Shown here piece by piece: positions 1-5,935 of a stretch of 6,062 bases of DNA. The notes under the pieces were generated by a model. That model was not told the origin of the DNA. It did not search any database and was given only the letters and a program-made list of their open reading frames with translations. Made by a program: the position numbers and the translations under genes. The stretch is from assembly GCA_018065965.1 (NCBI GenBank), contig JAGHSH010000094.1, positions 1 to 6,062 of the forward strand. Direction: 5' to 3'. The stretch comes from Candidatus Apopatocola equi (GTDB lineage Bacteria; Bacillota; Clostridia; Oscillospirales; Oscillospiraceae). Every line of letters starts with the position of its first letter. Positions within the stretch are counted from its first letter, which is position 1.

Positions 1-1800
1 GGTGCGCCGTTCGGGATCCATGGTGGTCTCCCACAGCTCCTCCGGGTCCATCTCGCCCAGACCCTTGAAGCGGCTGATATCCACCTTCGCATTGGGATTG
101 TCGGCGCGCATGGCCGCAGAGATCGCATCGCGCTCCTCGTCGCTGTAGGCCACGCGGGTGGTCTTGCCCCGGGTGAGCTTATAGAGGGGCGGCACAGCGG
201 AGTAAACAAAGCCGTTTTCGATGAGGGGACGCATATAGCGGAAGAAGAAGGTCAGCATCAGCGTGCGGATATGGGAGCCGTCCACATCGGCATCGGCCAT
301 GATGATGATCTTGTGGTAGCGGAGCTTGTCCATGTTGAAGTCCTCGCCGATGCCGGAGCCCAGCGCAAGGATCAGCGGATAGAGCTTGTCGTTGCCCACG
401 ATCTTGTCCGTCCGGGCCTTCTCCACGTTGAGCATCTTGCCCCACATGGCCAGAATGGCCTGGAAGCGGCTGTCGCGGCCCTGAATGGCAGAGCCTGCAG
501 CGCTGTCGCCCTCGACGATATAAATTTCGCAGAGCGCCGGGTCGCGCTCGTTGCAGTCCTGCAGCTTATCGGGCATCTGACCGGATTCCAGTCCGGTCTT
601 GCGCCGCACCTTTTCGCGGGCCTTCCGGGCGGCCTCCCGGGCCTTGGAGGCCATGAGCGCCTTTTCGATAATGGCCTTGCCCGCGGCGGGATTCTCCTCC
701 AGGAAGAGCATGAAGCGATCCTTGACCATGGAATCCACCAACGTGCGGATCTCGCTGTTGCCCAGCTTGGCCTTGGTCTGTCCCTCGAACTGGGGATTCT
801 CCAGCTTCACGGAGATCACGGCGGTGATGCCCTCGCGCACATCGTCGCCGGAGATATTGTCCTCGTCCTTGAGCAGCTTCTTCTCCTTGCCGTAGGCATT
901 GAGCACATAGGTGAGAGCCGTCTTGAAGCCGGTCTCATGCATGCCGCCCTCGGGGGTGTGGATGTTATTGGCGAAAGAGACCAGCAGCTCGCTGTAGCCG
1001 TCGTTCCACTGCATGGCCACCTCGGCGGTGGAGCCGTCCCGGCTGCCCTCCATATAGATGGGTGCGCCGGACACGGAGGTCTTGTTTTTGTTGAGCAGCT
1101 CCACGAATTCCCGGATGCCGCCCTCGTAGCACATCTCGTCATAGATGCGCTCCTCGCCGCGCAGATCCTCGGTGGAGATGCGCAGTCCCGCGTTCAGGAA
1201 GGCCTGCTCGCGCATACGGGTGAAGAGAGTGTCGTAATGGAACACCGTGTCCTCGAACATCTCCGGGTCGGGCTTGAAGCGTACCTCGGTGCCGGTATGG
1301 TCAGTCTCGCCCACCACGGTCATCTCCTGCGTCACATGCCCCCGGGAGAAGCGCATCTGGTAGATCTGTCCGTTTTTGTGTACCCGTACCTCCGTCCACT
1401 CGCTCAGGGCGTTGACCACGCTGGCGCCCACGCCGTGCAGACCGCCGGAGACCTTATAGCCGCCGTTGCCGAACTTGCCGCCTGCGTGCAGCACCGTATA
1501 GACCACCTCCAGCGCCGGCTTGCCGGTCTGGGGCTGGATGTCCACAGGGATGCCGCGGCCGTTGTCCAGCACGCGGATCACGTCGCCGGGCTCGATGGTC
1601 ACGCAGATGCGGTCGCAGTAGCCCGCCAGCGCCTCGTCGATGGCATTGTCCACGATCTCATAGACCAGATGGTGAAGGCCGCTCAGACTGGTGGAGCCGA
1701 TATACATGCCGGGCCGCATCCGAACGGCCTCCAGCCCCTCCAGCACCTGAATTTTGCTGGCGTCGTAATTTTCCTGTACTCTGGTTTCGATTTCAGACAT
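1..1800 (-). CDS. gyrB: DNA gyrase subunit B (3' end outside window)
   Basis: ATPase subunit of type IIA topoisomerase; with GyrA it introduces negative supercoils ahead of the fork. My translation gives 600 uninterrupted codons from ATG at 1800 to the window edge. Visible in order: GHKL ATPase with EIVDNAIDEALAG (residues 48-60), DNGRGIP (79-85) and the GGLHGVGAS lid (119-127); transducer domain with the QTK lysine (QTKAKLGN, 341-348); TOPRIM domain with EGDSA (430-434) and the metal-binding DADVDG (503-508); then ELWETTMDPERRT at the edge. Gram-positive GyrB is about 635-650 residues, so roughly 40 are missing. It lacks the long insertion of the proteobacterial protein. The start is supported by AAGGAG five bases upstream (1806-1811). 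It lies 51 bases after remB with no clear terminator or promoter between. ParE is the alternative, but the neighbours favour GyrB. The TOPRIM/QRDR region carries unusual substitutions (see findings). Confidence 0.97.
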   Translation of the reverse strand, partial: MSEIETRVQENYDASKIQVLEGLEAVRMRPGMYIGSTSLSGLHHLVYEIVDNAIDEALAGYCDRICVTIEPGDVIRVLDNGRGIPVDIQPQTGKPALEVVYTVLHAGGKFGNGGYKVSGGLHGVGASVVNALSEWTEVRVHKNGQIYQMRFSRGHVTQEMTVVGETDHTGTEVRFKPDPEMFEDTVFHYDTLFTRMREQAFLNAGLRISTEDLRGEERIYDEMCYEGGIREFVELLNKNKTSVSGAPIYMEGSRDGSTAEVAMQWNDGYSELLVSFANNIHTPEGGMHETGFKTALTYVLNAYGKEKKLLKDEDNISGDDVREGITAVISVKLENPQFEGQTKAKLGNSEIRTLVDSMVKDRFMLFLEENPAAGKAIIEKALMASKAREAARKAREKVRRKTGLESGQMPDKLQDCNERDPALCEIYIVEGDSAAGSAIQGRDSRFQAILAMWGKMLNVEKARTDKIVGNDKLYPLILALGSGIGEDFNMDKLRYHKIIIMADADVDGSHIRTLMLTFFFRYMRPLIENGFVYSAVPPLYKLTRGKTTRVAYSDEERDAISAAMRADNPNAKVDISRFKGLGEMDPEELWETTMDPERRT

Positions 1801-1851
1801 TTCTACTCCTTAATTACGCTTCCCTTCTTCTGCGGGAGGGGATCGGTTTTC
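1801..1851 (-). promoter_or_regulatory. remB-gyrB spacer with gyrB ribosome binding site
   Basis: Short 51-base gap. On the minus strand it holds AAGGAG at 1811-1806, five bases before the gyrB ATG. I see no convincing -35/-10 pair, and only a 4-bp TCCC/GGGA hairpin without a T-run, so gyrB is probably read through from the upstream genes. A promoter inside remB or recF cannot be excluded. Confidence 0.7.
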
Positions 1852-2112
1852 TTATTTCCACGGCTCCTCGTCCAGCCGCCGAAGCAGCGCCGCGGTGCTC
1901 AGCAGCGAGAGATAGACCCGCTCCTGCCCCCCGGCGGTGCAGAGCACCACGCTGCGGGGGATATCGTCGGTGGCGGCAATGACCGCCCCGTTCTTCTGTG
2001 CGCGGGAGAGCAGACGCCGGGTGTGCAGGGAGGCAGTGGTGTTGTCCAGATCGAAGATCCCCACAATGTCCCCGCATTCCACAACGGTGTCGCCGCCCAG
2101 ATGCAGATACAT
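1852..2112 (-). CDS. remB: RemB / RemA-family regulator (DUF370)
   Basis: Small DNA-binding regulator of the RemA/RemB (DUF370) family, encoded between recF and gyrB in Bacillus subtilis (yaaB) and many clostridia. RemA family members activate extracellular-matrix and osmoprotection genes in Bacillus; the role in clostridia is largely untested. The 86-residue product opens with the family signature MYLHLGGD, then IVGIFDLDNTT (residues 16-26), a basic stretch HTRRLLSRAQKNG, and a C-terminal VYLSLLSTAALLRR. I place the start at ATG 2112, which matches the family N-terminus and forms TGATG with the recF stop. An in-frame GTG directly upstream (2115-2113) would add one residue. GGGAG lies nine bases before the ATG (six before the GTG), so spacing does not settle it. 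No signal peptide or membrane segment is seen; a cytosolic oligomeric DNA-binding protein is expected. Confidence 0.9.
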   Translation of the reverse strand: MYLHLGGDTVVECGDIVGIFDLDNTTASLHTRRLLSRAQKNGAVIAATDDIPRSVVLCTAGGQERVYLSLLSTAALLRRLDEEPWK

Positions 2113-3212
2113 CACAGCACGCTCCCTTCGGCGATCCGCAGAAGCCTGCCGCCGGTGAGCCGCCGGGTGCTCCCCTCGTCACAGCAGGTGATGAGGATCT
2201 GTCCCTCCGGGATGCGGTTGAGCACGAATTCCTGCCGGGCCGCGTCCAGCTCCGAGAGCACATCGTCCAGCAGCAGCACCGGCTGCTCCCCGGTGTCCGC
2301 GCGGAAAAGCTCCCGCTCGGCCAGCTTCATGGAAAGCGCCGCCGTGCGGGTCTGCCCCTGAGAGGCATAGCTTTTGGCGGAAAGGCCGTTGAGCGTGATG
2401 TCCATGTCATCCTTGTGGATCCCCACCAGACAGGAGCCGCTCTCCAGCTCCGCGCTCCGCAGCTCCCGCATACGGCGGGAGATCTGCTCATAGATCTCAG
2501 CCTCCTCAGCCAGAGGATCCTCCACGGTGCTCACAGTCTTATAATGCAGCGCCAGCTCCTCCCGTCCGCCGGAGAATTCCCGCTGGATGGGGGCGGCGTA
2601 TTCGCTCAGCCGCCGGACGAAGGCGGCGCGGTAGCGGCAGATGCGGGCGGCGTAGCGGCAGAGTCCCTCGTTGAACTCGTCGAGCACCTCCAGCAGACTT
2701 CCGTCCTCCCGCCAGTTTTTGAGAATGGCGCTTTTATTTTCGTAAATGGTGTTGTAGCTGCTCAGCAGCTTCCGGTAGCCGGGGCGCAGCTGGGAGATGG
2801 CGGTGTCCATCATCCGCCGGTGCTCCGCGCCGCCTGCACGCAGCAGCTGCAGATCCTCGGGGCAGAAGAGCACTGCCTTCAGGCAGTCGGAGACCTCCGC
2901 CGCGCTCTTTTTCACCCGGTTGACCTTCACGCTGCGGCGCTTTCCCTTTTCAAAGCAGAGCTCCACGGTCCGCTCCCGGCCTGCGGCCTCCACCGTGCCG
3001 GTGACGAAGGCCCGCTCCGCGCCGAAGGCGATGAGCTCCCGATCCGTCCGGGCACGGAAGCTCCGGGAGAGAGTCAGCAGAAAGACAGCCTCCAGCAGCG
3101 TGGTCTTTCCCTGGGCATTCTCGCCGCAGATCACGTTCACGCCCTCTCCCAGCTCCACGCGGGCGGGCGAGAGCATACGGAAGCCCTCGGTCTCCAGCGA
3201 AAGAACGCGCAT
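2112..3212 (-). CDS. recF: DNA replication and repair protein RecF
   Basis: SMC/ABC-like ATPase that acts with RecO and RecR at single-strand gaps to load RecA and help restart stalled forks. The 366 residues are normal family length. Visible: N-terminal MRVLSLETEGFR; Walker A GENAQGKT (30-37); SRSFRARTDRELI (49-61); the VLFCPEDLQLLRAG segment (114-127); ABC signature YASQGQTRTA (282-291); Walker B with D-loop VLLLDDVLSELD (312-323); and the final strand ILITCCDE (339-346). All ATPase motifs are intact. The ATG at 3212 shares one base with the dnaN stop (TAATG), and no Shine-Dalgarno sequence is visible upstream, so translation probably depends on re-initiation by ribosomes finishing dnaN. 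Its own stop overlaps the remB start in the same way. The S4-domain gene (yaaA/rlbA) that often sits between dnaN and recF in this phylum is not here. Confidence 0.97.
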   Translation of the reverse strand: MRVLSLETEGFRMLSPARVELGEGVNVICGENAQGKTTLLEAVFLLTLSRSFRARTDRELIAFGAERAFVTGTVEAAGRERTVELCFEKGKRRSVKVNRVKKSAAEVSDCLKAVLFCPEDLQLLRAGGAEHRRMMDTAISQLRPGYRKLLSSYNTIYENKSAILKNWREDGSLLEVLDEFNEGLCRYAARICRYRAAFVRRLSEYAAPIQREFSGGREELALHYKTVSTVEDPLAEEAEIYEQISRRMRELRSAELESGSCLVGIHKDDMDITLNGLSAKSYASQGQTRTAALSMKLAERELFRADTGEQPVLLLDDVLSELDAARQEFVLNRIPEGQILITCCDEGSTRRLTGGRLLRIAEGSVL

Positions 3213-4333
3213 TATTCGCCGCTGCGCAGACGGACAGGCAGGATCATGTAAACAAAGCTGTCGTTCCCGTCGGCGCTCTGCAGCACGCAGGGGCTGGTGC
3301 CGTTGTTGATGTTGATGAGCAGGGAATCCGCCGGGGCGGCCTTCAGGGCCTGCAGCAGGTAGCTGTTGTTAAAGCCCACCACGGTGTCCTTGCCGTCGCC
3401 CTCCAGGGGGCAGTTGTCCTCGGCACGGCCCAGAGGCGTGGCGGAGGAGATATTCAGGTTGCCGTTGCCGAACTGGCAGCGGAGGGGGTTCTTGGTGCGG
3501 TCGTCAATGATCAGACTCACGCGGTCGGCGCAGCGGATCAGCTCGGTGCGTGCGCCCTTGAGCGAAATGGCGAACTCCGTGGGAACGGTCTTGCGGTAGT
3601 TCAGGAACTCACCCTCCAGCTTCCGGGAGAGAAGGGTGGTATTGTTGAGCCGGAAGCAGACATGCTTCATGCCTACGGACAGACGGACGGTGTCCTCCTC
3701 ATCGGTGCAGAGCTTTTCCACATCGGAGAGAGCCGTGCCGGGGATGATCACGGTAACGCTCTCGGCGCTGCAGCTCTCCACATTCTCCCGGCGCAGAGCC
3801 AGACGGTAGCCGTCCAGCGCCACCATGGTCAGCCGCCCTTCGGCACACTCCAGCAGCTCGCCGGTGTAGATGGGGCGGGACTCGTTGTCGGACACGGCAA
3901 AGGCGGTCTCCCGCACCATGCGGCCCAGCACCTCCTGCCGGAGCACGATGTCCGTGGTGTGCTCGTCCATGTCGGGCAGGGCGGGGTAATCCTCGCTGTC
4001 GCTGCCCATGATGTCATAGTCGGCCTTGCCGCAGTTGATGTGGGTCTTGAAGTGATCGTCGGAGACCACGGTCACGAAGCCGTCCGGGAGCTTGCGGACG
4101 ATCTCGCCGAACATCTTGGCGGGCAGGACGATGCTGCCGGCCTTGCTCACATCGGCGGGGATATCGGTATAGATGCCCTTTTTCAGATCGTAGCCCGTGA
4201 TGCGCACGCCGCCCTCCAGACTGGCCTCCAGCAGCAGACCCTCCAGAGCGGGCTGGGGGCTTTTGGCTGCGGCGGCGCGGGAGGCGGTGCTCACGGCAGC
4301 ATCCAGAACGTATTTCTCGCATTGAAATTTCAT
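3212..4333 (-). CDS. dnaN: DNA polymerase III beta subunit (sliding clamp)
   Basis: Dimeric ring clamp that encircles DNA and tethers the replicative polymerase; its hydrophobic pocket is also the docking site for other replication and repair proteins. The 373 residues are normal length with three repeated clamp domains. Recognisable points: IVLPAKMFGEIVRKLPD (68-84), DYPALP (115-120), FAVSDNESRPIYTGELLE (145-162), VALDGYRLAL (171-180, equivalent of TDGHRLA in the pocket), SRKLEGEFLNYRK (236-248), and the C-terminal ILPVRL (364-369, equivalent of MPMRL). The ATG at 4333 is preceded by GAGGGG eight bases upstream (4342-4347). It follows the 241-base origin region after dnaA and overlaps recF by one base. 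I could not find a convincing separate promoter in the intergenic region, so it is either co-transcribed with dnaA or driven by a weak unrecognised promoter. Confidence 0.98.
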   Translation of the reverse strand: MKFQCEKYVLDAAVSTASRAAAAKSPQPALEGLLLEASLEGGVRITGYDLKKGIYTDIPADVSKAGSIVLPAKMFGEIVRKLPDGFVTVVSDDHFKTHINCGKADYDIMGSDSEDYPALPDMDEHTTDIVLRQEVLGRMVRETAFAVSDNESRPIYTGELLECAEGRLTMVALDGYRLALRRENVESCSAESVTVIIPGTALSDVEKLCTDEEDTVRLSVGMKHVCFRLNNTTLLSRKLEGEFLNYRKTVPTEFAISLKGARTELIRCADRVSLIIDDRTKNPLRCQFGNGNLNISSATPLGRAEDNCPLEGDGKDTVVGFNNSYLLQALKAAPADSLLININNGTSPCVLQSADGNDSFVYMILPVRLRSGE

Positions 4334-4341
4334 TTTCGTGT

Positions 4342-4347
4342 CCCCTC
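4342..4347 (-). promoter_or_regulatory. dnaN ribosome binding site
   Basis: GAGGGG on the minus strand ends eight bases before the dnaN ATG. It is a slightly imperfect Shine-Dalgarno sequence within a purine-rich stretch and supports the ATG at 4333. Confidence 0.7.
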
Positions 4348-4349
4348 TC

Positions 4350-4401
4350 AGAAAGAAGAAAGATAGATATTCTCAGAATTAACAGCAGTAGAGGATTTTT
4401 T
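4350..4401. other. Candidate DNA unwinding element with DnaA-trio-like repeats
   Basis: Between the outermost DnaA box (4402-4410) and the dnaN ribosome binding site the DNA is AT-rich. Ten bases from that box, plus-strand positions 4380-4391 read TAA CAG CAG TAG, which from the box outward is 3'-GAT GAC GAC AAT-5'. The B. subtilis DnaA-trio consensus, bound by DnaA on single-stranded DNA, is 3'-(G/A)A(T/A)-5' next to a DnaA box; every triplet here keeps the central A, but two end in C. The intervening bases are A/T with only CC, so the GC cluster of B. subtilis is not evident. The placement fits well; the trio assignment rests on four triplets and is tentative. Confidence 0.42.
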
Positions 4402-4410
4402 TGTGGAAAA
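4402..4410 (-). promoter_or_regulatory. DnaA box 1 (TTTTCCACA)
   Basis: Minus-strand TTTTCCACA, one base from the classical TTATCCACA (third position T instead of A). It is the box nearest the trio-like, AT-rich segment and points toward dnaN, so it is the best candidate for the anchoring box of origin opening. Confidence 0.8.
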
Positions 4411-4456
4411 GCCGCGAAAGTGCAGAAAAACACTCACTTTTCCCTGTCGGAAAAAC

Positions 4457-4465
4457 TGTGGAAAA
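4457..4465 (-). promoter_or_regulatory. DnaA box 2 (TTTTCCACA)
   Basis: Minus-strand TTTTCCACA, identical to box 1. It forms an inverted pair with box 3, with starts 18 bases apart. Confidence 0.8.
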
Positions 4466-4474
4466 AACGCACGG

Positions 4475-4483
4475 TTTTCCACA
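4475..4483 (+). promoter_or_regulatory. DnaA box 3 (TTTTCCACA)
   Basis: Plus-strand TTTTCCACA, the inverted partner of box 2. It is followed by GAGTTT; the string ACAGAGTTT recurs at 4528-4536. Confidence 0.8.
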
Positions 4484-4512
4484 GAGTTTGTCGGGAATAA
4501 AAACAGTAAAAG

Positions 4513-4521
4513 TTTTCCACA
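4513..4521 (+). promoter_or_regulatory. DnaA box 4 (TTTTCCACA)
   Basis: Plus-strand TTTTCCACA, same orientation as box 3 and 38 bases from it. It is followed at once by a degenerate relative, GTTTCAACA, at 4522-4530. Confidence 0.8.
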
Positions 4522-4533
4522 GTTTCAACAGAG

Positions 4534-4542
4534 TTTTCAACA
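4534..4542 (+). promoter_or_regulatory. Weak DnaA box 5 (TTTTCAACA)
   Basis: Plus-strand TTTTCAACA, 21 bases (about two helical turns) from box 4 and one base from the local consensus. It is a plausible low-affinity site that could be filled cooperatively from box 4. Confidence 0.5.
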
Positions 4543-4557
4543 TTCGCAAGTTGAAAA
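4534..4557. repeat. Perfect inverted repeat TTTTCAAC / GTTGAAAA
   Basis: TTTTCAAC (4534-4541) and GTTGAAAA (4550-4557) are perfect 8-base inverted arms around an 8-base centre, just after the dnaA stop codon. One arm overlaps weak box 5, so this repeats, with a one-base change, the inverted-box design of the 4456-4484 palindrome. A hairpin role at the 3' end of dnaA mRNA is possible, but there is no T-run. Confidence 0.6.
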
Positions 4558-4574
4558 ATCGGATAAGTCGTTTT

Positions 4575-5885
4575 TTAAGCCCTGCTTGTAATATTGGCGG
4601 TAATATCGCGGATGATATTATTCATTTCCGTACCGGCGCGCATCATGTCCTCCACCTTGCGGATGGACGAAATGACCGTGGCGTGGTTGCGGCCGCTGAA
4701 CTCCCTGCCGATGTCCTGCAGGGGCAGGTTGGTCAGGTTGCGGCAGAGGTACATGGAGATCTGCCGGGGACTGGAGAGATCCTTGGCGCGGCTCTGACCG
4801 CGGATGGCGTCGGTGGAGAGGCCGTAATAGCGGGCGACCTCCTCAATGATGATCTCCGGGGTGGGCACAAAGGGGCCGCTGCGGGTCACGTCGGCAATGG
4901 CGCGCCGGGCGGAATCCACGTTGATCTCCGCCTCCAGGATCTCCTTGTAGGCGGTGAGCTTCTTGACCACGCCCTCCAGCTTGCGCACATCGGTGGTGAT
5001 GTTCTCGGAGATATACTCCGCCACGCTGTCGGGCATGACCAGACCCAGAATGGTGGCCTTGTTTTTCACGATGGCCATGCGGGTTTCCAGATCGGGGGGT
5101 TCCACATCGGCCATCAGACCGCCCTCCAGCCGGGTGCGGAGCCGATCCTCCAGAATTTTCATCTCCATGGGAGGCCGGTCGGAGGTCAGCACGATCTGCT
5201 TGCCGGATTCATAGAGCGCATTGAAGGTGTGGAAGAATTCCTCCTGAGTCTGCTTCTTGCCGGCGATGAACTGAATATCGTCCATGAGCAGCAGATCAGA
5301 GTTGCGGTATTTATCCCGAAACTGATCCATGGCGCCGTTGCCCAGCGCCTGTACCATTTCGTTGGTGAAGGCGTCGCCCTTGATATAGGTAATGTGCTTG
5401 TTGGGGCTGGTCTGGTGGACATACTGACCGATGGCCAGCAGCAGGTGGGTTTTGCCCAGACCGGAATTGCCGTAGATGAGCAGAGGATTATACACGCTGC
5501 CCGGATTCTTGCTGACGGCCTGCGCCGCCGCGTGGGCAAAGCGGTTGGAGGAGCCGACCACGAAATTTTCAAAGGTGTAATCCCCCACCACCACCCGGAG
5601 AGGATCGTCGGGCTTCATCTCCCGGTAGGTGGCGATCTCGTCACCGGCCAGCACCATGATCTGAATGTCACCGGCGAAGAGCTCCCGCAGGGCCTTGCGG
5701 AGGATGTCCGCATAACGCTCTACAATGATATTTTTCTTAAAGTCCGAGGGGGTGTGCAGCACCAGTCTCCCGTTTTCAAACTCCACCGGATGCGCATCGC
5801 CGAACCATGTATTCAGTGCCGTCGGGTTGATATCCTGCGCCATCAGCGAGAGTACAGCCTCCCAGATCTCCTGCAAGGAATTCAC
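4575..5885 (-). CDS. dnaA: Chromosomal replication initiator DnaA
   Basis: AAA+ ATPase that binds DnaA boxes, melts the origin and recruits the helicase; it is also a transcription regulator, often of its own gene. From GTG 5885 the product is 436 residues. Domain I spans about 1-81 (conserved W8), the linker is very short, and the AAA+ domain begins near YTFENFVVGSSN (103-114). Motifs: Walker A GNSGLGKT (139-146), Walker B LLLMDD (198-203), sensor I LTSDR (233-237), box VII arginine finger R252, sensor II R301. Domain IV has the basic loop with R366 (E. coli R399 equivalent) and the signature GRNHATV (398-404), where most DnaA proteins have GRDHTTV. I chose GTG because AGGAGG lies seven bases upstream and MNSLQEIW matches the family start. 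An in-frame ATG at 5924 would add 13 residues, but sits only about five bases after the predicted transcription start. Confidence 0.97.
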   Translation of the reverse strand: MNSLQEIWEAVLSLMAQDINPTALNTWFGDAHPVEFENGRLVLHTPSDFKKNIIVERYADILRKALRELFAGDIQIMVLAGDEIATYREMKPDDPLRVVVGDYTFENFVVGSSNRFAHAAAQAVSKNPGSVYNPLLIYGNSGLGKTHLLLAIGQYVHQTSPNKHITYIKGDAFTNEMVQALGNGAMDQFRDKYRNSDLLLMDDIQFIAGKKQTQEEFFHTFNALYESGKQIVLTSDRPPMEMKILEDRLRTRLEGGLMADVEPPDLETRMAIVKNKATILGLVMPDSVAEYISENITTDVRKLEGVVKKLTAYKEILEAEINVDSARRAIADVTRSGPFVPTPEIIIEEVARYYGLSTDAIRGQSRAKDLSSPRQISMYLCRNLTNLPLQDIGREFSGRNHATVISSIRKVEDMMRAGTEMNNIIRDITANITSRA

Positions 5886-5892
5886 TTTTTCC

Positions 5893-5898
5893 CCTCCT
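5893..5898 (-). promoter_or_regulatory. dnaA ribosome binding site
   Basis: Perfect AGGAGG on the minus strand with seven bases to GTG 5885. It decides the dnaA start: no comparable site precedes the in-frame ATG at 5924. Confidence 0.9.
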
Positions 5899-5935
5899 TT
5901 TTCTCTATGGGAACAAATAGTCATTATATACCCGC

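Larger units (their letters stand above)
4451..4484 (-). terminator. DnaA-box palindrome with terminator-like form
   Basis: On the minus strand CTGTGGAAAA (4484-4475) and TTTTCCACAG (4465-4456) form a perfect 10-bp stem around a 9-base loop, followed at once by five T (4455-4451). The arms are DnaA boxes 2 and 3. The shape is that of an intrinsic terminator between dnaA and dnaN, but the stem is only 40% GC, so efficiency would be modest. It may act purely as a paired DnaA site. Confidence 0.35.
4334..4574. other. oriC: Putative replication origin oriC (dnaA-dnaN intergenic)
   Basis: The 241-base gap has four perfect copies of TTTTCCACA (two per strand), at least one weaker relative, two perfect inverted repeats, A/T tracts, and an AT-rich segment beside dnaN. 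In Bacillus subtilis the unwinding part of oriC lies in this same gap, so position and box cluster together make this the likely initiation site. The box-rich half (about 4402-4557) lies next to dnaA, and the candidate unwinding half (about 4350-4401) next to dnaN. Box position and orientation are read directly from the sequence; origin function is inferred. Whether the region upstream of dnaA adds a second origin module, as in B. subtilis, is not clear from this window. Confidence 0.88.

Noticed and set aside
1815..1845. Hairpin between remB and gyrB as a terminator
   Set aside because: Only four base pairs (TCCC/GGGA) with a 9-base loop and no T-run.
271..2361. 696-codon plus-strand open frame as a gene
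   Set aside because: It lies wholly opposite gyrB, remB and the end of recF, has no ribosome binding site or recognisable domain, and shows shadow-frame composition.
1998..3251. 417-codon plus-strand open frame as a gene
   Set aside because: Antisense to recF, no family resemblance, repetitive L/A/H/Q/G composition expected from the complement of GC-rich codons.
3662..4366. 234-codon plus-strand open frame opposite dnaN
   Set aside because: Shadow of dnaN codons with no domain; its end runs into the dnaN leader.
4558..4567. TTATCCGAT (minus strand) near the dnaA stop as a DnaA box
   Set aside because: The first six bases match but the last three, which are strongly conserved (ACA), do not.
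4403..4591. 62-codon plus-strand frame across the origin region
   Set aside because: The frame is made of DnaA boxes and A/T tracts, begins without a ribosome binding site, and the DNA is better explained as oriC.
5228..5236. TGTGGAAGA inside dnaA as a further DnaA box
   Set aside because: One base from the local box consensus but isolated within coding sequence, so likely chance.
5923..5928. Second TATAAT as an alternative dnaA -10
   Set aside because: The hexamer 17 bases upstream (AGAGAT) is a poor -35 and there is no TG extension; the element at 5936-5941 fits far better.
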